In this document: in pieces, positions 1 to 9,326 of the stretch
Layout of the letters: each line of letters starts with the position of its first letter
Position numbering within the stretch: the first letter of the stretch is position 1
Origin: Klebsiella ornithinolytica NBRC 105727 = ATCC 31898
Lineage (GTDB): Bacteria; Pseudomonadota; Gammaproteobacteria; Enterobacterales; Enterobacteriaceae
Direction of reading: 5' to 3'
DNA length: 64,000 bases
Assembly: GCF_001598295.1 (NCBI RefSeq)
Contig: NZ_BCYR01000013.1
Location: forward strand, 1-64,000
The notes under the pieces: model-generated
What the model was told of the DNA's origin: nothing
Database searches by the model: none
What the model saw: only the letters and a program-made list of their open reading frames with translations
Position numbers and translations under genes: made by a program

Positions 1-38
1 TGGCGCTTTGCTTACCCGACCGGCAAGGTATCCGAACC

Positions 39-71
39 GTAGGCCGGGTAAGGCGTAAGCCGCCACCCGGC
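39..71. repeat. REP-type palindromic repeat
   Basis: An imperfect inverted repeat with GCCGGGT and ACCCGGC arms surrounds a GGCGTAAGCC core. This is the typical form of enterobacterial REP elements. It lies just after the stop of the minus-strand ABC ATPase gene and could stabilise the end of that transcript. Confidence 0.7.
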
Positions 72-76
72 ATCCG

Positions 77-1123
77 TTACGCCGCATCGGCCAGCACAAA
101 CATCCCGTACGGGTGGATTTCGAGGTAATACTGCTCGCCGACATCCGGCTGCAGCCGCGTCGCGTTCACCTGCAGCAAAATTTCCTGCCCGTGCCACTCC
201 ACCGTCACCTCATACTGCGGTCCCATATAGGCCACGTGGCGGATGGTGCAGCGCTGGCTCTCCTCGCCGCGATCGCTCAGGGTAATCGCCTCCGGACGTA
301 CGCCGACGCTGCCTTCGCCCTGGGCGGCAAAATGCAGCGGTCTCGGCAGCCGATAGCCATAAATATCGACAAAATCCTCGCTGAAGGCGGCCGGGAACAG
401 GTTGGCGTCGCCCATAAAGCTCGCTATAAAGCGCGACGCGGGCTGGCGGTAAAGATCCTGCGGCGAGCCGATCTGCATGATATGACCTTTATTCATCACC
501 AGCACGGTATCGGAAACCGCAAAGGCTTCGCTCTGATCGTGGGTCACGTACAGCGAGGTGATATCAAACTGTTTTTGCAGTTCGCGGATCTTATCGCGCA
601 TGCTGCGCCTGAGGTTGGCGTCGAGGTTACTCAACGGCTCATCAAATAGCAGCACCTTCGGCTTGAGGATCAGGGCGCGCGCCAGCGCCACGCGCTGCTG
701 CTGACCGCCGGAGATCTGATCGACATAGCGGTCTTCGAATCCTTCCAGATCCACCATCGCCAGCGCCTCTTTCACCCGCGCTTTCACGTCGCTGCGCGAC
801 ACGCCAAGCATCTTCAGACCGTAGCCGACGTTATCCCCCAGCGACATGTGCGGGAACAAGGCATAAGACTGAAACACCATGCAGATGTCGCGTTGCTGAA
901 TCGAGCGATGGGTAACGTCCTCACCATCAATGAAAATCTGTCCTTCGCTCGGTTTTTCCAGCCCGGCCACCAGGCGCAGAATAGTCGTCTTACCGCAGCC
1001 GGAAGGGCCGAGCAGCGTCACCATTTGCCCCTGCGGAATGGTGAGATTGATAGTGTCGATAACCATGTTGCTGCCGAATCGCTTGGTGACGTTGCGCAGC
1101 TCAACAAAATTTTTCTGACTCAT
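77..1123 (-). CDS. afuC: AfuC/FbpC-type ABC transporter ATP-binding protein
   Basis: This is the cytoplasmic ATPase subunit of an ABC importer, 348 aa. Walker [10 protein letters not shown] is at residues 39-47, the ISGGQ signature at 137-141, and Walker B VLLFDEP at 157-163. The H-loop is in the VTHDQSEA stretch, and a C-terminal TOBE-like regulatory domain follows. I chose the ATG at 1123 because GGAG lies 6 nt upstream. An in-frame ATG at 1135 overlaps the permease stop but has no good ribosome site. It is the last gene of the uhpABC-afuABC cluster. Databases usually label such proteins iron importers, but the neighbours argue for sugar phosphate. Family assignment is firm; the substrate is inferred. 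Confidence 0.9.
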   Translation of the reverse strand: MSQKNFVELRNVTKRFGSNMVIDTINLTIPQGQMVTLLGPSGCGKTTILRLVAGLEKPSEGQIFIDGEDVTHRSIQQRDICMVFQSYALFPHMSLGDNVGYGLKMLGVSRSDVKARVKEALAMVDLEGFEDRYVDQISGGQQQRVALARALILKPKVLLFDEPLSNLDANLRRSMRDKIRELQKQFDITSLYVTHDQSEAFAVSDTVLVMNKGHIMQIGSPQDLYRQPASRFIASFMGDANLFPAAFSEDFVDIYGYRLPRPLHFAAQGEGSVGVRPEAITLSDRGEESQRCTIRHVAYMGPQYEVTVEWHGQEILLQVNATRLQPDVGEQYYLEIHPYGMFVLADAA

Positions 1124-1134
1124 AGTGCGCTCCA

Positions 1135-3213
1135 TTACGCCTGGTTTTTGGCTTTTGAACGGGAGATACGCGCTTCCCCGATCAGCCAGTCAAAGATGAA
1201 AATAATCGCCAGCATCACCACGATCAGAATCGAACCGTAGGCGATCGCCACGCCGTATTCGCCGTCTTCCACGCGGTTCAGAATGTAGGCCGTCGCCACG
1301 CGGGTATCCGGCGTCACGAGGAACACAATGGCGCTGACGGTAGTAATGGCGCGCACAAAGCTGTAGATCAGCGCCGACAAAATAGCCGGGCGCAGCAGCG
1401 GCAGCAGAATGTGCGTAATGGTGCGCAGGCTTCCGGCGCGCAGGCTGAGCGAGGCTTCATCCAGCGATTTATCGATCTGGCCTAAGCCGGCAATGCCCGC
1501 CCGAATGCCCACCGGCACGTTACGCATCACCATTGAGATAATCACAATCGCCGCCGTTCCGGTGAGGTACACCGGCGCGCTGTTAAAGGCGAGAATATAG
1601 GAGACGCCCGCCACGGTGCCCGGTACCGCGAAGCACAGCATGGTGGTGAACTCGATGGTCTTTTTGCCCTTAAACTGCTGGCGCACCACGACCCAGGCGA
1701 TCAACAGGCCGAAGGCGGCGGTGATCGGCGCGGCGATCCCGGCGTAGAGCAGGGTGTCGAGTAGCGAAGGCCACGCCCCGTCGCTCATGCCCTGACCGAA
1801 CAACTTGATAAAATTATCCAGCGTCAGGGTGTAGTCCACGCCCCAGTTGACGGTGAAGCTGCCGTAGAAAATGCTGCCGTAGAGCAGGGCGTTGAAGGCT
1901 ACCCACACCGCCAGAATGGCGATCACGCTCCACACCAGGGTCACCGGCAGCGGCTGCACGTCGCCGCGATAGGACTTACCGGAGACCGTGACGTAGGAGC
2001 GCTTGCCGATCCACATATACTGAATACAAAACACCAGCAGGGAGAACAGCAGCAGGAACGCGCCCAGCGTGCTCGCCGCCTGATAATCGAGCTGTGAACC
2101 GGTGATGTAGAAGTAGATCTGCGTTGCCAGCACGTCGAAGTTGCCGCCGAGCACCAGCGGGTTGCTGAAGTCGGCCAGCGACTGGACGATGACGATCAAA
2201 AACGCATTCGCCAGCGCCGGTTTCAGCAGCGGGACGAAGACGCCGTTAAAGGTCTGCCAGCGGCTGGCGCGCAGGGTGTACGACGCCTCCTCCAGCGACG
2301 GATGGATAGTCTTAATCGCGCCGTCGAGGATCATAAACGCCATTGGGGTGAAGGCCAGCACCTGCGCTAACCAGATACCGGTAAACCCGTACAGCCAGTT
2401 GGTGTTGGTTAAGCCGAACCACTCCACCATAAACTCGGTGACATAGCCGGAACGGCCCATCATCAGGGTTACGCCGAGGCCGACGACGAACGGCGGGGTG
2501 ACGATGGGCAGAATCGAGAAGATGCGGCCAATAACGGCGCTGCGTCTGGCGATGCGGGTGGTGTAAATCGCCAGTACCAGCCCGAAGAAGGTGCAGCCGA
2601 TGCCTACCGCAATCGACAGGGCGATGGAGTTGAGGATCACCTGGACAATATGCGCCTGCGACAGCACGGCCATAAACGCCAGCGGCGCGAACTCGCCGGC
2701 GTCGTTGGTGAACATCGGGATAAAAATGGCGATGCTCGGCCAGACGATAAAGACGCCAATTAACGCGACGATGGTGACCAGCGAACCAATCACAAAGCGG
2801 TCGCCGCCCAGCCATTCAAGGCGGGTGAGCGCCAGTGTCATGATAGCGCCCAGCGCGACAAACAGCACGATGGTGGCGTAGCCTAACCCACGACCTTCAA
2901 CGGTGGCGCTGATGACGATAAACGCCATACATAACAGCGCCCAGCCCGCGTCGAGGTAGTGGCGGCCGCGCTGCTCCCGCGCCGCTTCCTGCCATGGACG
3001 AATCAGCAGCAGGCTCGGCAACAGATACCACAGCCAGCTGATATTGAACTGTGACCAGCCGTAGGCCGCGACGATTTCATCGCGCGTGGACTCCAGCAGA
3101 CCGTAATCCAGGCTCCAGCTTGGCAGCAGGGCGAACGCCAGCCAGCCAAACAAAACCCAAAGGAATATCGCATCCCGTTTTTTCACGGGATGGAGTGCAA
3201 GTGTGTGTGACAT
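1135..3213 (-). CDS. afuB: AfuB-type ABC transporter permease, two fused permease domains
   Basis: This 692-aa inner-membrane protein has many hydrophobic segments and two copies of the binding-protein-dependent permease domain. One lies in roughly residues 190-400 and the other in 490-680. Each has an EAA-type loop contacting the ATPase ([12 protein letters not shown] in the first, [12 protein letters not shown] in the second). One chain therefore probably supplies both halves of the pore. About 180 N-terminal residues add extra membrane segments. The gene follows afuA after a 75-nt gap containing a REP element, and its stop overlaps an ATG upstream of afuC (TAATG). Family is clear; substrate is inferred to be hexose phosphate from the UhpABC neighbours. 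Confidence 0.88.
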   Translation of the reverse strand: MSHTLALHPVKKRDAIFLWVLFGWLAFALLPSWSLDYGLLESTRDEIVAAYGWSQFNISWLWYLLPSLLLIRPWQEAAREQRGRHYLDAGWALLCMAFIVISATVEGRGLGYATIVLFVALGAIMTLALTRLEWLGGDRFVIGSLVTIVALIGVFIVWPSIAIFIPMFTNDAGEFAPLAFMAVLSQAHIVQVILNSIALSIAVGIGCTFFGLVLAIYTTRIARRSAVIGRIFSILPIVTPPFVVGLGVTLMMGRSGYVTEFMVEWFGLTNTNWLYGFTGIWLAQVLAFTPMAFMILDGAIKTIHPSLEEASYTLRASRWQTFNGVFVPLLKPALANAFLIVIVQSLADFSNPLVLGGNFDVLATQIYFYITGSQLDYQAASTLGAFLLLFSLLVFCIQYMWIGKRSYVTVSGKSYRGDVQPLPVTLVWSVIAILAVWVAFNALLYGSIFYGSFTVNWGVDYTLTLDNFIKLFGQGMSDGAWPSLLDTLLYAGIAAPITAAFGLLIAWVVVRQQFKGKKTIEFTTMLCFAVPGTVAGVSYILAFNSAPVYLTGTAAIVIISMVMRNVPVGIRAGIAGLGQIDKSLDEASLSLRAGSLRTITHILLPLLRPAILSALIYSFVRAITTVSAIVFLVTPDTRVATAYILNRVEDGEYGVAIAYGSILIVVMLAIIFIFDWLIGEARISRSKAKNQA

Positions 3214-3240
3214 AGCGGTTCCGGTGTTGAGGAAGGTATT

Positions 3241-3270
3241 GGCCGGGCAGGGCGAAGCCGCCGCCCGGCA
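3241..3270. repeat. REP-type palindromic repeat between afuA and afuB
   Basis: GCCGGGC and GCCCGGC arms flank a GGCGAAGCCGCC core. It sits in the 75-nt gap between the binding-protein gene and the permease gene. In this position it could cause differential mRNA stability, giving more binding protein than permease; this is inferred from known REP behaviour. Confidence 0.65.
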
Positions 3271-3288
3271 TTAACCGCAAGAGTGGGC

Positions 3289-4320
3289 TTATTTACCCAT
3301 CTTCACTTCGCTGACCCATTTATTGATCAGCGCTTTACGCACGTCGGTTGAGCCGTATTTATCCATGTCGTAGTTGATAAGCTTCAGGTCGTCGAGCTTC
3401 AGCGAGTTCGGCGAGGTTTCGGCGGTGGTGTTGGTCAGGATCTGATAAGACTTGCCTTTTTTCCACGCCAGCTCCTGGGCATCTTTCGACAATACCCAGT
3501 CGACAAACAGCCTGGCGTTGTCGAGGTTGCGCGCGCCCTTCAGAATACTGACGCCGCCAATTTCATAGCCGGTGCCTTCGCAGGGAGAGATCAGCTCCAG
3601 CGGTGCGCCCTGTTCTTTTTCCAGCGAGTAGTCGTGCAGGAAGCCGATGCCGATGGCCGTTTCACCACGGGCGGCGTTACGCGCCGGGGCGATACCGGAT
3701 TTGGTGTACTGAGAGACGTTGGCGTTGAGCTGTTTCAGGTAATCAAAGGCCTGATCTTCTCCCCACAGCTGGGCGAAGGTCGCCAGCGCGGTATAGGCGG
3801 TGCCGGAGCTTTGCGGGTCGGCGATCTGGATTTCGCCTTTGTATTCCGCTTTGGTCAGATCCTTCCAGCATTTTGGCACCGGCAGATTTTTCTCTTTCAG
3901 GCGCTGGGTATTCACGCCGAAGCCGAGGATGCCGACGTACACCGCCGAAGAGTAGTTGCCTTTCAGCTTCGCCGGATCGCGGAACTGCTCCATCACCTGC
4001 GTAAGATTCGGCGACTGATAGGGTTGCAGCAGACCCATTTCACCGGCCTGGGACTGCGGATCGAGGGTGCCGCCGTACCAGACATCGGCCTGCGGGTTTT
4101 TCTTCTCGGCATCGACCTTCGCCAGCGTGCTACCGGAACCGTTGCGGATAAACGAGGTTTTCACATCATATTTGTCGCCGAAGGCTTTAGTTTCGGCTTC
4201 ACACATTTCGTTGGTGGCGCTGCAGTAGACCACCAGTCGACCTTTGGCGTGCGCCGCGCCGCTTAGCGTCGCCAGCGCAATGCCGGAAGCAATCAGGGTA
4301 GTGACCAGCGTTTTTTTCAT
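3289..4320 (-). CDS. afuA: AfuA-type periplasmic substrate-binding protein (probable sugar-phosphate binder)
   Basis: A 343-aa binding protein with a clear signal peptide (cleavage after AHA, residue 25) and a FbpA-like type II periplasmic fold. No adjacent Tyr-Tyr pair, the usual iron ligand of FbpA proteins, is present. Instead it has His229-Asp230 and Glu253. Allowing for the signal peptide, these match the His205/Asp206/Glu229 sugar-phosphate contacts I recall for AfuA of Actinobacillus pleuropneumoniae. The start overlaps the uhpC stop (TAATG), indicating translational coupling. Iron uptake, the usual automatic label, is less likely here. Confidence 0.88.
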   Translation of the reverse strand: MKKTLVTTLIASGIALATLSGAAHAKGRLVVYCSATNEMCEAETKAFGDKYDVKTSFIRNGSGSTLAKVDAEKKNPQADVWYGGTLDPQSQAGEMGLLQPYQSPNLTQVMEQFRDPAKLKGNYSSAVYVGILGFGVNTQRLKEKNLPVPKCWKDLTKAEYKGEIQIADPQSSGTAYTALATFAQLWGEDQAFDYLKQLNANVSQYTKSGIAPARNAARGETAIGIGFLHDYSLEKEQGAPLELISPCEGTGYEIGGVSILKGARNLDNARLFVDWVLSKDAQELAWKKGKSYQILTNTTAETSPNSLKLDDLKLINYDMDKYGSTDVRKALINKWVSEVKMGK

Positions 4321-5621
4321 TATTTTATCCTTTGAGCAGCAGAGGTAGTAATGCTCGCCATCAGCAGCGGCATCAGCAATAAACCCATCAGTACCGCGGC
4401 GACCGAGAGCAAACTGAACATGCCCGGCCAGCCGTAGCGTTCAATGACCAGCGACAGAGGCCAGCCCGCCAGCGCTGCCCCCAGATAGGCGAACAGGCCG
4501 AGAAAACCCGTAATCGAACCCGCCGCCGCTTTGTGTCCGCACTCCACCGCCGCGAGGCCAATCAACATTTGCGGGCCAAAGACGAAAAAGCCCACCGTAA
4601 AGAAACAGACCGCCAGCAGCGCGTAGTGATGCACCGGGGCCAGCCAGAGGGCGGCGACGGAGACCATCAGCCCCAGCGTGAAAAGCAAAATCATCGGCGC
4701 CCGCTGGCCGCTGAACAGCAGATCCGAGCCCCAACCGGCGAACAGTGCGCCAAGCAGCCCGCCCGCTTCAAACAACATGACCGTGGCATTGGCGCTGAGC
4801 AAATTGACGCCGTGGCTCTCCGTCAGCCAGATGTTGCCCCAGTCGTTGAGCGCAATGCGGATCAGGTAGACCAGCACGTAAGAGACGCCCAGCAGCCAGA
4901 TCATGGAGTTCTTCAGCATCGTGGTCCGCAACATCTGCCATAGCCCCATCGGCGGGCTTTGCTGCTCCTGCCGCAGTTCCAGCGGATCCTGGCGCCAGGC
5001 GCCCACTGACGGCAGTCCCTCTTCCTGAGGCGTCCCTTTCAGCTGCAGCGTTAACCCGATCCCCAATGCCATGCTGATAATCCCCGGTGTCAGCATCGCC
5101 GCCTGCCAGCCCCACCAGTGGGCCGCAAAGGCGCTAATCAGGGGGATAATCGCCCCACCGATATTGATCGACATATTCCAGCACCCCCACCAGAAACCGC
5201 GTTCGTTGCGCGAATACCAGTGGGTCAGCAGGCGGGCGCAGGGGGGCCATCCCCAGCCCTGGAAAAATCCGTTCAGCGACCAGACCGCCAGCAGCAGCGT
5301 CAGCGACTCGCCAAAGGCGAACACCACGTTCAGCAGGCCGGTAGCGAACAGGCCAACGCCCATAAACCAGCGCTGCCCGTGGCTGTCGTGCCACAGCCCG
5401 GCGGTAAACTTCGACACGCCGTAGGCCAGATAAAACAGCGACCCCAGCAGGCCGATATCGCCTTTATCCAGCCCCAGATCCGTTTGCAGCGCCGGCAGTA
5501 CGTAGTTGACGCTTTTACGCGTCAGGTAAAACGCGGCATAGCCGATCACCATGTACATCAGCAGCTGTGGACGCAGCGTCCGGTAATGTTGATTGATGTC
5601 GGTTGCTGAGCGTGCGTGCAT
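4320..5621 (-). CDS. uhpC: UhpC-type MFS hexose-phosphate sensor
   Basis: This 433-aa, 12-helix major-facilitator protein belongs to the organophosphate:phosphate antiporter family. It begins close to the UhpC pattern (YLTRKSVNYVLPAL, then a GLLGSLFYLAYG stretch) and has UhpC length. In E. coli UhpC binds external glucose-6-phosphate and activates UhpB rather than working mainly as a transporter. The start has GGAG 6 nt upstream. It follows uhpB by 84 nt and its stop overlaps the afuA start, so sensor and transporter are made from one message. A transport function like UhpT cannot be excluded from sequence alone. Confidence 0.88.
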   Translation of the reverse strand: MHARSATDINQHYRTLRPQLLMYMVIGYAAFYLTRKSVNYVLPALQTDLGLDKGDIGLLGSLFYLAYGVSKFTAGLWHDSHGQRWFMGVGLFATGLLNVVFAFGESLTLLLAVWSLNGFFQGWGWPPCARLLTHWYSRNERGFWWGCWNMSINIGGAIIPLISAFAAHWWGWQAAMLTPGIISMALGIGLTLQLKGTPQEEGLPSVGAWRQDPLELRQEQQSPPMGLWQMLRTTMLKNSMIWLLGVSYVLVYLIRIALNDWGNIWLTESHGVNLLSANATVMLFEAGGLLGALFAGWGSDLLFSGQRAPMILLFTLGLMVSVAALWLAPVHHYALLAVCFFTVGFFVFGPQMLIGLAAVECGHKAAAGSITGFLGLFAYLGAALAGWPLSLVIERYGWPGMFSLLSVAAVLMGLLLMPLLMASITTSAAQRIK

Positions 5622-5705
5622 AGCCGTCTCCGTTTTGCTGACTATAAGAAAGTGAATTCGAAAGGGGATGAGAGAAAGTCCGCAGTGGCTAAGACTTTTT
5701 CCTGG

Positions 5706-7247
5706 TTAGCAGGCTGTTTGTTGCAAATTTGTGGGCAGGTTAACAATTACCCGCGTCCCGCGCTGCGATTCCAGCGTCAGCTCGCCGCCCAGGGCGCTGA
5801 CCCGCTCGCGCATGCCCTGGATACCGAATCCGGCAATTTTGTCTGGGCTGATACCGACGCCGTTATCCTTCACTTCGAGGCGCAGCCGCGTCCCCTGCTG
5901 AAACAGGGCAATGGCGACCTCGCTGGCGTCGGCGTGTTTACAGACGTTATTGAGCAACTCCTGCAGCAACCGATAGAGGGTGAAACGCACCGTTTCGCTC
6001 TCCGGGGTGGCGGTAAGCTGGTAGTCAAAATGGCAGCGGATACCGCGCTCGGCAAAGGCAAACTCATTGAGCAGATGGTGCAGCGCCTCTTTAAACGACA
6101 GTTCGTCGAGCGCCGGGGGACGCAACTGGCGCAGCAGCTGGCGGGTGGAGTGGTGAATACGCCGGGCGAGCTCGTTAATCTGGCTGGCGGCGGCCTGGCT
6201 CTGCGCCGGATCGCGCGCCCGTTTTACCAGCTGCGACTGGATCTGAATGGCGGTGATGTTCTGGCCTATTTCGTCATGCAGTTCGCGCGCCAGGCTTTTG
6301 CGGGTGTCCTCTTCGGTGTGGATCAGCTTTTCGGTCAGCGCCCGTCGCGCCGCCAGCTCCGTTTCCAGCCGCTGGCGGTAGTGGTGCAGGTTTTGCGCCA
6401 GATGCTGCTGACGGCTGATGGCAATGCCCAGCCCGATGCCGAGCAGCGCCTGAGTCGCCAGAAAAATTTCCAGCTCCACCAGATTACTGAATCCGACGCC
6501 AACCTGGCGGGCGATAGTGATCATCATGCTGCCCAGCAGGCCAGAGAGGACGCCGCCCTGCCAGCCGAACTTCCACGCCATCACCACGTTTGGCAAAAAC
6601 ACCACAATTAACAGCAGGCGCTCGATTTCCGGCGACAGCACCATCTGGGTGCCGATGCCGATGATAAAGAACAGACTGCACCAGATGATTAACGAAGTGC
6701 GCAACGGCGGGTTGTTGGTATCCAGCCCCAGCAGGTGGTAGCGGTGTTGCTGGCGCAGGAATTCAAAAATCAGATAGACAAACGGCGTCAGCAGCACGCC
6801 GCCGGTAAACGAGGCCAGACCGAGCATCATCGCCGGGCTTTTGACAAACGACGAGAGCAGGGCGGTGTTGAGTAATGCGCTGGCGGTCACCGTGGCCAGC
6901 AGCAGCGTCAGCCGCTGCCAGTAGAGAGGAAAACGATGCCAGAACTGTTGAGCGAGAGCGGCAGGGAGCAGGCTAATCAACGGCGCGGCCAGCAGAATAT
7001 AACCGTTCAGCAGCTGTTCGCTGCGCAGCCAGAGCAGCATCAGCAGAGGGGGGATCACTAGCGCGGGCCAGTAGCGGCGCGAAAGCAGGATCAGCAGCGC
7101 CAGATAGACGCCGTGCGGCAGGAACAGCGCCGCCTGCTGGCCGTTATGGGTCAGATAAAACCCGAGCGTCCACAGCATCAGCCAGCCGGTTCCCCAGGCC
7201 AGCACAATGAACAGCGAAATGACCCCGTGGCGAAGGCTGCGCGACAT
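5706..7247 (-). CDS. uhpB: UhpB-type sensor histidine kinase
   Basis: This 513-aa membrane kinase has about eight hydrophobic segments in residues 1-275 (MASE1-like sensor). A short coiled linker follows, then a HisKA_3 dimerisation domain with phospho-acceptor His324 in RELHDEIGQ. The C-terminal ATPase domain has N box ELLNNVCKHA and G box DNGVGISPDKIAGFGIQGM. It should receive the signal from UhpC and phosphorylate UhpA. Its ATG overlaps the uhpA stop (TAATG). Length is slightly above the 500 aa of E. coli UhpB. Confidence 0.9.
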   Translation of the reverse strand: MSRSLRHGVISLFIVLAWGTGWLMLWTLGFYLTHNGQQAALFLPHGVYLALLILLSRRYWPALVIPPLLMLLWLRSEQLLNGYILLAAPLISLLPAALAQQFWHRFPLYWQRLTLLLATVTASALLNTALLSSFVKSPAMMLGLASFTGGVLLTPFVYLIFEFLRQQHRYHLLGLDTNNPPLRTSLIIWCSLFFIIGIGTQMVLSPEIERLLLIVVFLPNVVMAWKFGWQGGVLSGLLGSMMITIARQVGVGFSNLVELEIFLATQALLGIGLGIAISRQQHLAQNLHHYRQRLETELAARRALTEKLIHTEEDTRKSLARELHDEIGQNITAIQIQSQLVKRARDPAQSQAAASQINELARRIHHSTRQLLRQLRPPALDELSFKEALHHLLNEFAFAERGIRCHFDYQLTATPESETVRFTLYRLLQELLNNVCKHADASEVAIALFQQGTRLRLEVKDNGVGISPDKIAGFGIQGMRERVSALGGELTLESQRGTRVIVNLPTNLQQTAC

Positions 7248-7876
7248 TAATGCCCTGCCAGCAGCTGGTGGTCGAGCGCGAAGTGCACCAGTTCGATGGT
7301 GCTTTGGCAGTGCAATTTGCCCAGCACGTTGGCGCGATGGACATGCACCGTTTTGTGGCTGAGATCGAGCTTGAAGGCAATTTCTTTTACGCTATCGCCT
7401 TTGACCAGTAAATCAAACACTTCACGTTCACGCGGGGTGAGTCCCTCCAGCACCCTCGCCGGTTGTTCACCGCCGCGCAGCGCCCGCAGCGCATCGGCGC
7501 ACAGGTAGTGTCCGCCCATGCCGACAGAACGGACCGCCTGCACTAACTCTTCCGGGCCGCAACGCTTGGTCAGATAGCCGCTGGCGCCCGCATCGAGTGC
7601 GCTCTGTACAAAAGTCGGGGTGTCATAAATGCTGAGAATAATGGCGCGAAACTGCGGTTTTTGCGCGCGCAGGCGCTTGAGCAGACTCAGACCGTTTTCA
7701 TCCGGCATGGCGATATCCATGACCGCCACGTTGACGTCGTCGCGTAATAACGCCGGCCAGGCTTCCGCCGCGCTGCTGAACTGGCCAACGATGTCGAGAT
7801 CCTCTTCGAGACTGAGTAGCTGCGCAAAACCGGAGCGCACCACCACATGGTCATCGACCAGCACAACACGAATCAT
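7247..7876 (-). CDS. uhpA: UhpA-type response regulator (NarL family)
   Basis: This 209-aa regulator has a receiver domain (VLVDDH at 6-10, phospho-acceptor Asp54, conserved Lys in LTKRC) and a LuxR-type helix-turn-helix (LTPREREVFDLL, then KTVHVHRANV). Asp54 matches the E. coli UhpA position. I chose the ATG at 7876 because GAGAG precedes it and the product then starts MIRVVLVDD like UhpA; ATGs at 7882 and 7900 are alternatives. It heads the six-gene cluster, so it probably controls its own promoter in 7877-7977. In E. coli the target is uhpT, absent here; the ABC transporter genes take its place. Confidence 0.88.
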   Translation of the reverse strand: MIRVVLVDDHVVVRSGFAQLLSLEEDLDIVGQFSSAAEAWPALLRDDVNVAVMDIAMPDENGLSLLKRLRAQKPQFRAIILSIYDTPTFVQSALDAGASGYLTKRCGPEELVQAVRSVGMGGHYLCADALRALRGGEQPARVLEGLTPREREVFDLLVKGDSVKEIAFKLDLSHKTVHVHRANVLGKLHCQSTIELVHFALDHQLLAGH

Positions 7877-7977
7877 ATTCATACTCTCATAGCGAATCAT
7901 GGTTGTATGATGCCTGCCGCCGCTGCGCTGGCAATCTCCGGGGTGCGGATATGTAACGAATGTAACGAAATCTTAAT

Positions 7978-8237
7978 ACACGTCATCCTTCAAGCTGCCG
8001 CTTTGTGGGCTGTAGATTACTCGGCCCGCCCCTTACGAGGCCGCTGCGAGCAGCGTTCAAATCCGCTCCCGCAGATTTGTCAGAAACCCTGGTCACATCG
8101 TTATCTATGCTCCAGGGATTGTATGAGAGGCATCCCTGCCTCTCTCCGGGGGGCAGCCTGCGGCTGTACAAATTCGTTCCCGACGGATTTGTCGTTCCCT
8201 TGCCTCTTCGACGTATCTTGAATGGTTTTGTGTATAA
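7978..8237. repeat. Expanded ERIC-like intergenic repeat (about 260 bp)
   Basis: The left end CATCCTTCAAGCTGCC and right end TATCTTGAATGG form imperfect terminal inverted repeats of ERIC type. The right end runs into GTTTTGTGTATA. A degenerate ERIC core (CCCTGGTCACATC then CTCCAGGG) sits near the middle. Two inserted hairpin-like blocks resemble CAAATCCG...GATTTGTC. The same ends recur at 49535 and 58227. It separates the divergent uhpA and tauA promoters. Confidence 0.7.
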
Positions 8238-8352
8238 GCATTGCCGCTTTTTTTCTAAAAACACTTTGTTCTTAGCAAGAATTTTTAATTACTTCATCAA
8301 ATGCACCGCGGCGGAAATACTGCACCCATAACAACTATGGGAAGCAGACACT

Positions 8353-9315
8353 ATGGCACTATCATCGCGTATTACACTCATTGCCGCACTGGCACTGGCC
8401 GCATTCCAGGCGCAGGCGGTCAACGTCACCGTCGCGTATCAGACTTCCGCTGAGCCGGCGAAAGTCGCCCAGGCGGATAACACCTTTGCCAAAGCGAGCG
8501 GCGCAACCGTTGACTGGCGCAAATTCGATAGTGGCTCGAGCATCGTGCGGGCGCTGGCATCCGGCGATGTGCAAATCGGCAACCTCGGTTCCAGCCCGCT
8601 GGCGGTCGCCGCCACGCAACAGGTGCCGATTGAAGTGTTCCTGCTGGCGTCAAAGCTCGGAAACTCTGAAGCGCTGGTGGTGAAAAAGAGCATCAGCAAA
8701 CCGCAAGACCTGATCGGTAAACGCATTGCGGTACCGTTTATCTCCACAACCCATTACAGCCTGCTGTCGGCGCTCAAACACTGGGGCATTAAGCCGGGCC
8801 AGGTGCAGATTATCAACCTGCAGCCGCCGGCGATTATTGCCGCCTGGCAGCGCGGAGATATTGACGGCGCCTATGTCTGGGCCCCGGCGGTGAACGAACT
8901 GGAAAAAGAGGGCAAAGTGCTGACCGACTCATCCCAGGTGGGAGAGTGGGGCGCGCCGACGCTGGATGTCTGGGTGGTACGCAAAGATTTTGCCGAGAAA
9001 CACCCTGAGATTGTGAAAGCTTTTGCGAAAAGCGCGATCGATGCCCAGCAACCGTACATTGCCAATCCGGATGCGTGGCTGAAGCAGCCGGATAATATCA
9101 GCAAGCTGTCGCGCCTGAGCGGCGTGCCGGATGCCGATGTGCCGGGGCTAGTAAAAGGCAATACCTATCTCACCGCCGCGCAGCAGGCCCAGGAGCTGAA
9201 TGGTCCGGTGAATCAAGCGATCGTCGACACCGCGAAGTTCCTCAAAGAGCAGGGCAAAGTCCCGACGGCCGGCACCGACTACAGCCAGTACGTCACCGAC
9301 CGTTTTGTGAAGTAA
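8353..9315 (+). CDS. tauA: Taurine ABC transporter periplasmic binding protein
   Basis: This 320-aa protein has a signal peptide ending FQAQA at residue 22. The rest reads almost continuously like E. coli TauA, including the [19 protein letters not shown] segment. It binds taurine and short alkanesulfonates in the periplasm for delivery to TauBC. A GGGAAG ribosome site lies upstream. It is first in tauABCD, which in E. coli is switched on by Cbl and CysB under sulfate starvation. Likely promoter DNA is 8238-8352, downstream of the ERIC-like element; no Cbl site was resolved by eye. Confidence 0.97.
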   Translation: MALSSRITLIAALALAAFQAQAVNVTVAYQTSAEPAKVAQADNTFAKASGATVDWRKFDSGSSIVRALASGDVQIGNLGSSPLAVAATQQVPIEVFLLASKLGNSEALVVKKSISKPQDLIGKRIAVPFISTTHYSLLSALKHWGIKPGQVQIINLQPPAIIAAWQRGDIDGAYVWAPAVNELEKEGKVLTDSSQVGEWGAPTLDVWVVRKDFAEKHPEIVKAFAKSAIDAQQPYIANPDAWLKQPDNISKLSRLSGVPDADVPGLVKGNTYLTAAQQAQELNGPVNQAIVDTAKFLKEQGKVPTAGTDYSQYVTDRFVK

Positions 9316-9326
9316 AGGAGGCCACG

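Noticed and set aside
77-4320. Ferric iron ABC transporter
   Set aside because: The binding protein lacks the iron-type Tyr pair, and the genes are coupled to UhpABC. Kept as AfuABC-type with a sugar-phosphate prediction.
5616-6611. 331-aa plus-strand frame opposite uhpB
   Set aside because: UhpB has all kinase boxes; the opposite frame shows no family similarity.
7847-8331. Protein-coding frames across the ERIC-like repeat
   Set aside because: Frames on both strands lie in an inverted-repeat element and have no ribosome sites or family similarity.
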